Counted from the stretch's first letter, positions 1 through 11,100 are shown. The stretch: 64,000 nucleotides of DNA from Oscarella lobularis (GCF_947507565.1 NC_089179.1:2125747-2189746), one strand, 5' to 3'. Notes: generated from the sequence alone by a model not told the origin. Numbers and translations: made by a program.

Positions 1-2
1 GC

Positions 3-224
3 GAAGAAGGCGAGGAGCACGATAAATGGCTCTATCAATTCGACCTCATGCCGAACTCAAAGGCTGGGACGACGCACGGCGACTTCAGTACGCGAAAATA
101 CACCACCGAGGTCGAGCTCAACGAATTCATCCGAACGACTTTCGGCCCCCGCAATCCCGTCACGCACTGGACGCAGAATCTCATGGGACTACGACAGGGG
201 AAGATAGAACTCTGTAAGCAATAG
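3..224 (+). CDS. 3' end of an unrecognised gene (5' end outside window)
   Basis: A reading frame is open from the window edge (first codon at 3) to TAG at 222-224, giving 73 codons with ordinary amino-acid composition (for example KWLYQFDLMPN and TEVELNEFIRTTFG). I do not recognise the family. A donor-like GTAAGC starts at 213, so the real exon may end at 212 and the last codons may be intron or LTR sequence. It lies directly against the remnant of a short-LTR retrotransposon, which may have cut the gene. Function unknown. Confidence 0.35.
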   Translation, partial: EEGEEHDKWLYQFDLMPNSKAGTTHGDFSTRKYTTEVELNEFIRTTFGPRNPVTHWTQNLMGLRQGKIELCKQ

Positions 225-700
225 AGCACAACGTAAACACGCGTTACATGGTGTCAGGATTCGATTCGATATTATCAGCGATGGCACAAGGAGGAGATGG
301 AGGCGCGCGTCTCCAGCAATTCGCATACCTGAACGCGAAGCAGCCATCGGAGTTGCATCTCTCCGATCCGGCGTAGAAAGGACAACACTGGAAACGGTTC
401 GCTCGCGAATGGAAATACTACGAAATCGCCACGGAACTCACACGCGACCTGAACCCGTGCGCGTCGCTGCACTTTTGAACATAATCGGAGACGAAGCGGT
501 GCAACTATACGAAGCGAGCGTATGGGAAGATCCCGCCCACAAATCCGAAATCGAGCGAGTGCTCGCGATGTTCAAAAGCTACTGCATGCCGGCAGTCGAT
601 GTCACCTAAGAGAAGTACGTTTTCAACACACGGAACCAGAGGGTAATGTCCGTGACGTTATTTGAAACGTTCTTTCGATTGGGAAGGCGTTTCAGCTGAG
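213..700 (+). mobile_element. Relic of a short-LTR Ty3/gypsy element: LTR tail, PBS and gag fragment
   Basis: A sequence ending GCGTTACA (241-248) is followed at once by TGGTGTCAGGATTCG, which has the form of a tRNA primer-binding site. A gag reading frame then starts at ATG 281. Conserved gag blocks are HWKRFAREWKYYEIAT, LLNIIGDEAVQLYEA and a copy of the usual YVFNTRNQ motif near 610-640. The gag contains several stops and frame changes (stop at 374-376, change near 470, stop at 607-609), so it is dead. The same order (LTR end in ACA, TGGTG primer site, gag) recurs at 58.57-58.84 kb, so two members of one family are present. Nothing of pol is visible downstream. Confidence 0.65.
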
Positions 701-812
701 CAAGAGTCCCGCATTCATTGTTGGATTTGTCGAGGTAAAAATTGCTAAAAATAAGGTCGATGAAATTCATATGGCAGTGAAAGTCTTCGGACAATCCCGT
801 AAGACTTTTCTC

Positions 813-1511
813 TTAACTGTCACCGTCAGCGAGAGCTAAGGAAGACGATCGAAGTCGTTCCGTCGTTAGCTGATCTCCGAATTGCATCGGTCGCACCACA
901 GAGTCATCGACATACGGCACATATTTCGAGTTAACGTGTCTCGCTATCTCTATCATTTCGTCGGTTTTCTGCTCATTGTTTTCCTTCGATCCCAGCGGAA
1001 TTTGAATAGACTTTTCAGCTGCAACATCAGAATACTCATGGTTGATATGGTCAGAAACGAAGGAACGATAGTCTTGTAATTCGCTGACGTACTTTGTCAG
1101 GGTTCTCGCTATCATCGCTGTAAACGATTCTTTCATTAAGTCCACGTCGGTTAATGAAGCAACAAATGTCTTGTTTTCGATGTCAAGTATTGAGCATCTC
1201 TGTTTTCGGCCAAATAAGGTGGAAGGTACAGGAAACCGCTCGTTCGTCGCAACCATGTTGAACCAGTGATTAGACTTATTTCGTTTTTTACGCGTTATAA
1301 ATTTGGTTTTGATCGACAGGTCAAGATTGTCTCCTGTAATTTGATACATCAGACTTTTGTCACCATCTTGATGAGGGATGCAAGACGACTCGTCATCATG
1401 GCCAATGTCGCATTCTTCTATGTCACTGTCCTCGTCGCTACGACTACTGTTGTCGGTATCAATAGATTGTGCCTGCCGCGCCCTCATATCAACCGTTCCG
1501 GACAATTCCAT
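813..1511 (-). CDS. DUF6589-like domain protein fragment
   Basis: The frame runs from ATG 1509-1511 to a stop at 813 (232 codons). It has an acidic, serine-rich N-terminus and then ITGDNLDLSIK, KSNHWFNMVAT, DHINHEYSDVAAEKS and FGDQLTTERLR. This order (GDN-D, a W/HWF block, HINH/HRY, and GDQLT-ER at the end) is the pattern I know for the uncharacterised DUF6589 family of animals and fungi, which is often multicopy and probably of mobile origin. The frame extends upstream without ATG, so this is probably an internal exon; the usual C-terminal half beyond GDQLTTER is missing. Function unknown; the family call is from memory. Confidence 0.55.
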   Translation of the reverse strand: MELSGTVDMRARQAQSIDTDNSSRSDEDSDIEECDIGHDDESSCIPHQDGDKSLMYQITGDNLDLSIKTKFITRKKRNKSNHWFNMVATNERFPVPSTLFGRKQRCSILDIENKTFVASLTDVDLMKESFTAMIARTLTKYVSELQDYRSFVSDHINHEYSDVAAEKSIQIPLGSKENNEQKTDEMIEIARHVNSKYVPYVDDSVVRPMQFGDQLTTERLRSSSLALADGDS

Positions 1512-1536
1512 CTTAGACTGCACCACCGGAAGATCA

Positions 1537-1744
1537 ATGTCCTTCGATATGTCTCGAAGGTTCCTTCGTAGACTTGACGGGTGAGAGCAGATTCCTAATC
1601 TGTTTAGAACTGCGGCAGTCGGTTTCTTTATCCCAGAATGATGTCCTTCGATATGTCTCGAAGTTTCCTTCGTAGACTTGACGGGTGAGCACAGATTCCT
1701 AATCTGTTTAGAACTGCGGCAGTCCGTTTCTTTATCCCAGAATG
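1537..1744. repeat. Tandem duplication, two 104-bp units
   Basis: Units 1537-1640 and 1641-1744 both start ATGTCCTTCGATATGTCTCG and end TATCCCAGAATG. They differ at only about four positions, so the duplication is recent. Confidence 0.9.
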
Positions 1745-2038
1745 ATAGAGCAGAATGGAAATGACGTATGCCAGCGCGGAAACCCTTTCATAAATTTGAT
1801 GTATTGCGTACGGAAATCATAATTTTTAAAGAGAATTGAGGCTTGGGCTCATCTCAAAAGAAGTGGAGCGGGCTTCTGGATTGACTTTTTCATTTTACTG
1901 AAAGTAACCTTTAGAGTTTTCTTATTATCTTTCTCAAGCAGGACTTGCAGGATTCAGAGGAATTTGACTCTTCCTCGCAAATCCATAAGTTGTTCTGTAC
2001 CAAACGTTTTGAAATGTTATCATAATTTTTACTTGCAG

Positions 2039-2380
2039 AGACTGTCTACGCTACTGCTTTATGGATATGCTACAAGAAGAGCTTGACAGAAAACAGGCTG
2101 AATGGAATTTCCACAGACTGAAAAAATCTAAAAACGCGGAATCGCCCTGTGGCATACAGGAAATGCTGTACTTCACGCCAGAAATTGAGGTTATTACAAT
2201 AGGTGTGAACTTGTGTCATAATGCGATTATTTAGGGGCAGAATCGTTTATGTTCCCTCTTGACGAAGACGACTACAAGGCGGCTGATGCAGCAGAGCATC
2301 GTAAAGAAAAGCCTGCTCCATATTCCAATGATTTCAGGAACCTACCTGATGTCGTTCTTCATGATGGCAATCTGACCTAA
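2039..2380 (+). pseudogene. Integrase-core family gene, C-terminal exons
   Basis: After an acceptor (TTTTTACTTGCAG ending 2038) the frame reads DCLRYCFMDMLQEELDR, then AEWNFHRLKKS and MLYFTPEIE. A second block, after an acceptor at 2234, reads ESFMFPLDEDDYK and ends at TAA 2378-2380. This is the C-terminal pattern (FCFM-LIQ-ELD--WN-HRI, P--LYF-P) of a multicopy animal family with an rve-type DDE integrase core. The catalytic core itself is not found upstream. The joining intron is uncertain: the only phase-consistent donor (2203) would make it 32 nt. Related genes lie at 17.2-18.1 kb and 26.9-27.4 kb. Confidence 0.55.
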
Positions 2381-2589
2381 CCAAATACCCAAGAAGAAGG
2401 CAAGGCAGAATTTACATTGCTTGTACGCGCCATAACTGATGGTATGCGTGAACTACGTTGACGCACTTTTGTTAACATCTCAACTTTATTACCTATCGCG
2501 CATCCCTAAGGGCAACAAAAAAGAATCAGTCTTTAATTAGAAATTTAACTCAAGCAGTCAACGAAAAGACGTTTCAATTACACCAGCCA

Positions 2590-3620
2590 AAACTTCTTAA
2601 AACACAACTCACTATGCAAGTGTCGTTTGACGCAGTTCGGTAGCGACGGTCGTCATTGTTGGACGCTTTTTTCGTCGTAATTAAGACAAGCTTCAGATAG
2701 ACGACGTATAGTCGGAAAGGTAACTTGTCTGAGGTTTTCTGGAGCAACTTTTTGCAGCGCCAAACTTGTAACTTCAACGGTTGTCAGAAGGCTTCCCCAA
2801 GCTCTTTTTCTAGTCGACATCTCGACGAGGATAAGACCAAATTCCCACAAGTCGGAGGTAGGCCCGCATTTACGACGGATTAGAGTTTCCGGTGAAATGT
2901 AGCTGGGGTCCCCTCTTGGCCACATCGAATCAATGTGGCTAAGCCCGACTTCATCTTTGCCAGACCCATGTCGCACAAAAAAACTTTCTCGCCATTTTCT
3001 TCAACCTTAAATGCAAAGTTAGGCGATGCATTAGCAAAAATTCAAACGCGTATTAGAACATTTGCGGGCTTCAGAACCCTGTGCAACAGAGGAGGTTGCT
3101 GTCCGTGCATGTATCCTAAAGCTGATGCAATTTTTTCAGCGTACTTGATAATTGTATTGAGCGAAAGCGAAACATCTTTCTATAGAAAAGAACATGTCAG
3201 TCGCAAATTTAAATGTGGCGCAATTGCACAGCGTTAGCTTACTTTTTCTAAAATGAGTTCATCTAAGTTGCACCCTTTGATGTAGCTTGTAATCAAGAAA
3301 TAATGGGTATCGCTCTTGCCGAAGCCCATAAAACAAACGATGTTTGGGTGACGTAACTTTCTGCAAGACAGAATTGTCTCAAATGTAGGTCTAGTAGTAG
3401 GCAGCATGAAACTAACGCAAAGGTTTTCACTTCCTCGTCAACAAAGTGAAACTCGAACCCGCCGGAATAAATTTTTTTCACACCGCAAATAGTGGACCTA
3501 AATACCCCACAAACAGTTCTCCGAAACTACCACGACCGATTCGTTCCCGCAGCGTGAAAGACGATAGTGGTACTTGTAGGGTATCTGTAGATAGACGTGA
3601 AATACACTACTGTTATCACC
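2590..3620 (-). pseudogene. Protein kinase (TKL/RIPK-like) pseudogene
   Basis: Reading down the minus strand, kinase landmarks appear in order. The glycine loop is ERIGRGSFGELFVGYLGP (about 3550-3480). Then come LRHPNIVCFMGFGKSD (about 3350), the catalytic loop LHRVLKPANVLI (about 3080), DMGLAKMKSG in place of DFG (about 2960), SYISPETLI (about 2890), DLWEFGLILVEM (about 2830) and KRPTMTTVATELR (about 2660). The HRD aspartate is replaced by valine, a stop follows LIRV, and the frame changes at least twice (near 2910 and 2680). It was a serine/threonine or TKL-type kinase domain; as read it cannot be active. A short intron lies near 3240. No transmembrane or other domain is visible next to it. 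Confidence 0.7.
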
Positions 3621-3883
3621 TATCCTCTCATTATTCAAATTACCAATAAGGCCAGAGACAACATTGCTTTCACCTAAAAATTCGCTACAGTTGGCTGTTT
3701 ATGCAGCACGCTAATTGTACCTTTGTCTTGTTTTGACGTGACGCTCATAGCAACTACTAGAAACATGAAGACGTAAAGTAAGATGAACATTTTTACATGA
3801 CTGTACCGCTAGCATTGTTCTGGATTGCAGTGCTGTTTGATTCTGTTGTACGAGCATGCTATGAAATGAACAAAGTACAAAAA

Positions 3884-4552
3884 TCAATTTGGAGTTGTAG
3901 GATAATTTAATTCATTTACGCAAAAGAGCTTAACTTTGCTAGGAAATAATCCGTTTCTTGTCAAAAACTCGTTTGATGTCCACGCCTTGTCTAGAATGTG
4001 ATCTGAAAGGCGATGTCCTTCTGAGTTCGCCAAGTAAAACTGCCCCGAGACTTCGGAACCAAAAAACTCGACTTTCGCAGCGCTAACGACTGCTGCGTAC
4101 GACGACGATCGCTTCAGGCACATGATCCTGCAAGGTTTCGTTTCTTTATGTCCTCGAGTTCCAAGTCGCGTTCCAACTTTTGTGGACATAGCTCCAATTT
4201 TAATCTGCCAGGCAACGTTTAGCATGAATATTTACGAATGTCTTTTGTAACTCTTACGTTAACGCAATCAGATTTCGGAGAAGGCGCTTTGAACTGGAAA
4301 TCCGACTTTTGTTTCTTCGACTCCTGACCCACGCGAATGTCCTTCTGCCGTCCCATATACATCTGAAGTAGTCTTTTTCGCTCCTCTATAGTTAGCGGAT
4401 GCCAATAGCAAGGTAAAAATAAGGCGAGGCGACAAACCCGGCTTCCTCTCTTGGCCCGTCGACTTTTCGCTATCGCAACGCATCTTTGCCACTGCCTTGT
4501 CGACGCTTTTGCCAACAGTCTTCTCGATAAAGTCTCGCAGCTCTTCGTCCAT
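3884..4552 (-). CDS. Intact three-exon gene of unknown function (187 aa)
   Basis: ATG is at 4552-4550. Exon 1 is 4552-4438, intron 1 4437-4386 (52 nt, GT-AG), exon 2 4385-4258, intron 2 4257-4205 (53 nt, donor GTAAGAG, acceptor GGCAG), exon 3 4204-3884. Phases match at both junctions (1 and 0) and there is no stop. The product starts MDEELRDFIEKTVGKSVDK, has a basic middle (EERKRLLQMYMGRQKDI) and a more ordered C-terminal half (KIGAMSTKV, SGQFYLANSEGHRL, RNGLFPSKVKLFCVNE). The C-terminal half vaguely recalls small conserved domains in multicopy sponge and coral genes, but I cannot name it. It stands head to head, about 40 bp away, with the YqaJ gene, so it could be cargo of the ISL2EU element or a host gene sharing that promoter. 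Confidence 0.6.
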
Positions 4553-4592
4553 ATTGCGCCTAAAGGAATAGAGGAGTTGTCGAGTGACGTAA

Positions 4593-5777
4593 CCATTGGG
4601 TAGCGCACGTAGCCTGAGTGGCAGAAAAGATGCTAGCCCGGTTGGCAATCTGTCGAAGTGTGGCAAGGCTGCAATTTTGTCTATTGATCCTGCTCATTCC
4701 GACGTTTTTGAGCGAAAAATACATGAATGTCGTCTCATCGACCTGTACAAAGAGGTCTATGCTGAGCTCGCCTATCCTGATTTACTAAACAAGTGCGAAG
4801 AAGTATTTCAAGCAATGACAATGACCTCAGAGGATGCTCAATAGATTGAGGAGAACACACGAGATCAGTCAGCCATCAAATTCTGGTTTCAATATAGAGC
4901 TGGACGCGTCACTGCTTCTCAGTTTCGAGCAGCTGCTCACACTGACTTAAATCAGCCTTCACTGTCTCTTATAAAAAGGATTTGCTATCCCGAAGCATTC
5001 ATGTTTAAAACACAAGCAACTGCTTACGGCTGTGAGCACGAAAAAGCCGCCCGAGAATCTTACGCAATACTGGCACAAGAAAAGCACACAAACTTTCACA
5101 TTCGGAGCAGTGGCCTCATTGTCGACACCGCTTGCCCTCATCTTGGTGCCACTCCAGATGGATGGGTTGAATGCGACTGCTGTGGATCAGGGGTTTTAGA
5201 AATAAAGTGTCCTTACTCCTGCAGGGAGAGCGCTATCAGTGAGCGTGCAAGTGAAAAGCGATTTTGCCTTGAGAAGGATGAGCGAGGAAAAATGACCTTG
5301 AAGACAGCACACGAATATTACTATCAGGTACAAGCACAGTTGTACCTTTCGCACGTCAATTTCGCCGATTTCGTTGTTTGGAACAAAGAGGAAATATTCC
5401 TTCAGCGAATTTTACCCAACGCTCCTTTCATTGTCAATGTCGTCGACAAGGTTACAACATTTTTCAAGATTGGACTGCTTCCTGAAATTCTTGGAAAATA
5501 TTTCACTCGTGAGCGTGTGCCACAGATGCCCGCTAGTGAATCAACGTCGTCGCCACCGCTATGGTGCTACTGTAAGAAAGAGGAGAGCGGAAAAATAATA
5601 TGTTGTGATAACGATAATTACCTGATTCAATGGTTTCATATCTCCTGTCTGAAGATTTCACGTGTGAATGACGGAAAATGGTATTGCCCGACTGTCGCAG
5701 TAAACGAAATGAGCAGAAAAAGTCGACGTCTAAAAGTAAGAAAGTCAGCAAACAGGGTGTCAAATAAATGCAGATAA
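4593..5777 (+). pseudogene. YqaJ-like viral recombinase/exonuclease with C-terminal degenerate PHD finger
   Basis: The frame opens after TAA 4590-4592 with no ATG near the front (an acceptor-like GGGTAG ends at 4603). It carries one in-frame TAG (4842-4844) and ends at 5777. The core has the YqaJ/lambda-exonuclease pattern: FWFQYRAGRVTASQF, YGCEHEKAARESY, GATPDGWVECDCCGSG, then VLEIKCPYSC and YYYQVQAQLYL, with D/E-x-K and Q as the expected nuclease residues. A C-terminal ING-type PHD finger follows (CYCKKEESGKIICCDN, WFHISCL, GKWYCPT). One internal Cys is Tyr and the last Cys is Val, so zinc binding is doubtful. ISL2EU DNA transposons are known to carry such a nuclease beside their transposase; here the two genes converge with 11 bp between stops. 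Confidence 0.75.
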
Positions 5778-5787
5778 ATATGAGATC

Positions 5788-7154
5788 TTACGACAAATTT
5801 ATTATAGAATCGCAGCAATTGTTTAACGCACAGCAAACTACAACCAATTTATCAAGTAAGCTCGTATTACTACCCTCTTCGCGGCGAATCATAAATATAG
5901 AAACTGTAGAGCTTAGAATAGAGAATTTCTGACGAACTGCTCCGATCACCCTTTCGATGTCTATTCGAACCCTGGATAGTTGACGAGCTCGGTCCACATC
6001 GCAGCTAGAAAGCTGTTTCTTGCCTCTTGTGAAGGGAGGGACTTTGATTGTAGCACAAAACAGTCCAACCGATTCCTGTACGTTGAAGCCGCGGTCTGCA
6101 AGGATCAAGTCCCCTGGCAGTAGGTTGTCCAAAATTCCGCAATTCTCTGTCAGGTATTTGTCGATGTTCTTCCTCCCTTGGGAAATGTATGAAATAACCC
6201 CCTGCGGACAAATACCTATAAGAAATTTCACAGTGTTGTGACTTTTATAATTGGAATAAGTCTGCGCCCTCGCCATCAAGTCACTTGGTCGTTCACAAAA
6301 ACCTCAAAGCAATCTATGATGCAGACGCATTTTCTGAAATGGGGTAGAAAAACTGCAGGCATGGTCTTCCTCAACTGCTCCCTGGATGGCCACTTAATCA
6401 GCGGCTTCACGCTTGAGTACATTATTCCGATCCATTCCTTAAAATATTTTGAAAAGGTGGATTTGTCAATGCGGAGGCGGTAAGCTAAGCCTTGATCTTA
6501 CGAATTTTCTCTCAACTTGTTGAGGACAGCAGTAAAAAATTCAGACTTCGTCACGGGCATTCTGTCTGATAAGCGAAGATGAGGAGCTAGGAAGTCGAAC
6601 ACAGTCGTCAGAGTTTCAAAAGGCAAACCAGTGTAAAACTTCACTCTCTTATCATCGCCTCTGAAAGCGTCAAGCGAAAACTCGGAAACTCGTTCACTTT
6701 GAAGAAGCCGAATCTCCTTCATCTCATTTCTTAAACTTTGGCACTCCTCTTCCAAGGCAAAAATCTGTTCGCTAGTTAGAGTCGTAGCACATTCCACAGA
6801 CCGTTCTTTGAAAGATACGTCTTCCAGAGATCCGCCAAGATCAATCAGAGTCTGAGCTGCTTCTCTTGCAGCCTGCTGGGCTTCATGGGCAATTGCAGAC
6901 GCTGATTCTGCTGTCAGAGAGGCCTCTACAGCAGCTACGTGTGCTGCACCCCTAGCTGCCTCCCTGACAGCCCTGCGTCGTTCATCCCTAGCTCTGCTTC
7001 TCTCAGCTTCCCTTTCCGCTTCTCTTTCCTTCCTCCTTTGTTTGACTTTTGTTCGATTTTCTAACTTGTTCGCTTCGCGCGTACGCTTCATCGATTGTCG
7101 TCGTTCATACGCCAACAGAGCTCTCGATTGTTCGCGTTTTTTAGGAATTTTCAT
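5788..7154 (-). pseudogene. ISL2EU-type DDE transposase
   Basis: The start is ATG 7154. Residues about 1-100 are a highly charged Arg/Glu coiled coil with Ala-rich repeats. Then come a helix-turn-helix region (FYTGLPFETLTTVFDFL, RLRIDKSTFSKYFKEW) and the DDE core. First D is in CIIDCFEVF (about 6310), then ARAQTYSNYKSHNTVKFLIG, second D in PGDLILADRGFN (about 6110), and E in RVRIDIERVIGAVRQKF (about 5950). An in-frame TAA at 6498-6500 and a one-base loss near 6295 (in a T run just after CFEVF) break it. Length and motif order fit ISL2EU transposases. It converges on the YqaJ gene, the usual two-gene layout of this superfamily. Confidence 0.8.
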
Positions 7155-8141
7155 GAAACGGAATATCGTTGGAACATAGTCTGGCGACAGTGGGTCGTCA
7201 GATTTGGCTCCAGAAACGAAGTGCTGCGAGCAAAGACGATCGTTCTTCCCCGGTGTCCAGTTTTCACTCCGAATCGCACGTATCCAGCGTTCGCGGCGCT
7301 CCGTGCCTTCAGGAGGGAACCTATAAAAACTACTGAAAGCTCCTGGATTGCAGCGGTTCGTACAAGAAACGGCGCATCAGCTTTTCACCATATCTCGATA
7401 GGTGTACTGTGCATAAATGTGCCACCAAGCGGGAACGCCCTACACGAAGGCACGTGACTCTTGACGTGGCCGACAACTCCTCTATAGGCGGGAGCTTATA
7501 AAGCCCGTATTAAGGAAGAAGTGATATGGCAGAGAAGAGGCCTGCGAGAAGTGACAAGGTAGCGAGAAGTGACTAGTGTAGAGAAGTGTCTAGCGAGAAG
7601 TGACTAGTGTAGAGAAGTGATCTGCGAGAAGTGACTAGTGTAGATAAGTGGCTAGCGAGAAGTGACATGGGTAGAGAAGTGATCTGCGACAAGTGACTAT
7701 AGTAGAGAAGTGGCTAGCGAGATGTGACCTGGGTAGAGCAGTGAAGAGAGGAAGAGGCCCCGTATTGGTACAGAGAACCCGTATCGGCCACCGCATGAAT
7801 GAGATCGAAGTCACTGACTGTCGTGACTGTCGCGTCCAATCACTCCAATGGATCGTCCTCGTCGGATTCACAGCTGCAGTCTGCCTTACAATCGATGATG
7901 TACTGTGACCCAAGCAGACTACACTGAATCCCAATCTCGGCTGTTGACACACCCTCTGTCTGGCAACCTGAATTAACGTTGCTGAATTACAAATCAGATG
8001 GATGCATAATATATGACATGATTCGCGTACTTCCCCAACTGCGCTACCGTGACAATCTTCTCCGGCTCCCAGGTCTTCAAAAACCTCCTTTTGCGACACC
8101 GCAGAATCTTCACGTAAGACTTCGGCCACAACCTATACACC
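7155..8141. other. Non-coding spacer between ISL2EU and hAT
   Basis: 7155-7536 is the presumed upstream region of the transposase, with TTATAAAG near 7497. 7537-7748 is a minisatellite (listed separately). 7750-8141 shows no coding pattern that I trust. Confidence 0.5.
7537..7748. repeat. Minisatellite, about 7 copies of a 31-bp unit
   Basis: The unit is close to GCGAGAAGTGACTAGTGTAG followed by AGAAGTGTCTA, repeated with substitutions (TCTGCGAG or GGCTAGCGAG variants). It contains the shorter internal repeat AGAAGTG. Confidence 0.85.
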
Positions 8142-11100
8142 CATTAGCGGATCCAGAGGGGGGTTCCTGGGTTGCAACCCCCCCCCTTTGATAGGCGAAG
8201 CCACCCCCCGCAACCGGTCAGAAAGTTGATGGCTTTGATATTGAGAGGCTCTTACTGCTCTTCCGGGGAATAATTTTTAATTAAATAATTTTGCACTGTG
8301 TCCACGTACGCTAAGAGGAGTTCACCAAAGCAGGCGCGCGCTAAAGAACGGATTTAGTATGACGGAACGTCCTTCTAAGGAATCGAAGCGGTTGCAGTAC
8401 CAATCAATCGTGTCGATGTTTCAGAGAAAACAAACAGAACGTGATGGTGCGGAAGGCTATGCTTTGCTAGGCAATAGTACTCTTATTCTGAGAACTGCTG
8501 GGCAGGCAGCTTGAGTCGCCGAAAAGACATCTCTCTAACCGCACCATCTGATGAACTGGAAATGGTTCCCTGTCTGAACGAAGAGTCTGAGTCTCATGGT
8601 CAGCGATGAGCAAAACTATTTCGGCCATCAATGTTACGGTTTGTTACGGCAGAGTCGGAGTTGTCCGAGTGCGTAGAGGTGATGGCTGCAGAAGACGATC
8701 GGGACACCGGCACTGAAGACTATTCGCCTCTGGAAGCTGTAAGTCTATATGTACCGGTATATAGTGATGAAATCCAGCAATGGTAATTTATTCTACCTAA
8801 GGAGCATATGACCGATTCTGAATCTTCCGAGCCTGGTGACGTTGGAAATACAGTTGTTGAAGCGCAAGGCTCTTTTGAGAAACTTCTAAGCCTGTCGGCA
8901 AATTTGGACTCCAAGACTAGGCTGGCTCTCTTGTGCCGTCACACAGAGCCTCATCTTCATGAACAGTTGCGATCTCACAGCGTCACAAAAGCGGGCAAAA
9001 CGTGGATAGCCTCCTTTCAGCGCCAGTGGCTGACAAAATTTCCCTGGTTAGTTTACAGCAGACGACTCAAGGGAGGCTTGTGTAAGTCTTGCATTCTCTT
9101 TCCACACCGTCCGGAGAAAGGGGGCAGAAAAGGAGCGGCTCCTGGAGTTTTAGTGCTTCAGCCTTTTGAAAAAGGCTTAACAAGAGCTTTGCGAAAGGAT
9201 GGCATTCTTACGTGCCACGAACAGTCATCGATGCACGCGATTTCTCAGCAACAAACATGTTTCTTTATTCACAACGAAATGAGCCCGGAGCATCGAGCTG
9301 ACAGTCTTCTACTGTCAAAGGCAGCTCAAAATGAAGAGGAAAACAAAGAAGTTCTAAGACAAATCGTTAGAACAGTGAAATTTCTTGGGAAGCAAGCGAT
9401 GCCTTTTAGAGGCCATCGAGATGATAAGTTGGATTTTGAAAACCTGACAACCAACCCAGGAAATTTTATTGCAGCTCTAGAATATCTTTCGGAAAGCAAC
9501 GATACCCTGCAAAAACATCTGCGAAGCGCAAAGAAGAATGCAAAATACACAAGTAAAACTATTCAGAATGAATTAATTTCTCATTATGCGGCTGAGCTGA
9601 GGAAACATCTAACTCATCGTATTCGAGAGAATAACTTGCCCTACACTGTAATTGCGGACGAAGCGACTGACGCCCATGCTAACAGAGAAATCTTATCAGT
9701 GTGCTTGAGATACGTTGATTTGTCAGAACCCCACATAAGAGAGTGCTTTCTGAGTTTCGTTCACCTGGAAAGAGCTACAGCGAGCGCTTTATATGAGAAA
9801 ATTGTTTCTATTTTAAGTGATCCAACGTTGTCGTTGGATTTGGGAAAAATTCGTGGCCAAGCCTACGATGGTGCTGCAGTGATGTCATCGTCTATTCGAC
9901 GTGTGCAGGCGAAAGTAAAAGAAATAGCTCCCCTAGCAATTTATACGCACTGTTATCGCCACTGTTTAAATCTTTCGATTGCCTCATCTTGTAAGATTTC
10001 TGCAGTGAAACTGGTTTTTGACTTGATCAACGCTACTTATTTCTTTTTTGCGAACAGCCCTACGCGTCAAAGATTTTTTGAACTTGTTGCCAATACGGTA
10101 TCCGCTCCAACGTCTCGCACAAAAGTACTTGGACTGTGCAAAACTCGATGGGCTGAGCGCCATACTTGTTTTGAAGCGTTTCTAGAATTGTACAGACCTA
10201 TCATCATCTGTTTGGACGCCATCGTGGCTCCTCAAGATTACCCCGACCTTTGCGAACCCACAACGGCGTTGGAACAGTGGCAATGGAATCGCGAAACCAA
10301 CGTTAAAGCTCACGGATTAAAGGCGTCTCTGGCATCTTTTCCAACGATAGCAACATTTCTTACTACAAAGAACGTCCTAGACGAAGTGCGATGTTTGGCC
10401 TCTAAATTGCAGAAGCGTGACCAAGATACACGTGTATGAAGCGTATGGCATGATTGATGCCACAAGAAAAACAGTGAAACAGAAGCGACAAAACGTCAAC
10501 GATGTCTTCGATTTGTGGTATGCTGAAATAGTTGATTTAGCTAACGCCCTTGGAGTTGCAGAAACGGTAGCAAGAAAAGTTGGAGTTCAGCAGCATCGAA
10601 GCAACGTACCGAGTGAAAGCGCTAAAGAGCACTACAAAAGAAATGTTGCTATTCCGCTGTTAGACGCGCTGTCTCAACAGCGGGATGAGCAATTCTCCCA
10701 GGACAGTCGTGTTGTTGGGTTTTCCAACTAGTTCCTGTCATCATTATTGCTGACTCACAGCTTGACCGCGAAAGTACGAGGGAGCACCTAAGGCCCTGGA
10801 CAAACGACATGCCTTTCCCTGCATCACTGCCGAACGAATTATTGCGATGGCAAGACCTGTGGAAAAGCAAGGAAAAGGACAGATTACCAAGCAATTTGCT
10901 ACAAACGTTAGGCGTTTGCGATTCCGACACTTTTCCAAACATACATGCCTTACTAATCATTGGCTGCACTTTGCCAATTTCAAGTGCAGAAGCTGAGAGG
11001 TCATTTTCGCTTCTAAGAAGACTCAAGACGTACACGAGATCGACGATGGGCGAAGAGAGAATGTCCGACCTTGCAGCCATCGCCATACACTATGAAGTCG

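Larger units (their letters stand above)
4593..7154. mobile_element. ISL2EU DNA transposon (coding part)
   Basis: The convergent nuclease and transposase define the element. The terminal inverted repeats and 2-bp target duplication could not be placed by eye in 3.6-4.6 kb or 7.15-7.5 kb, so the true ends are unknown. The neighbouring 3884-4552 gene may or may not lie inside it. Confidence 0.65.
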
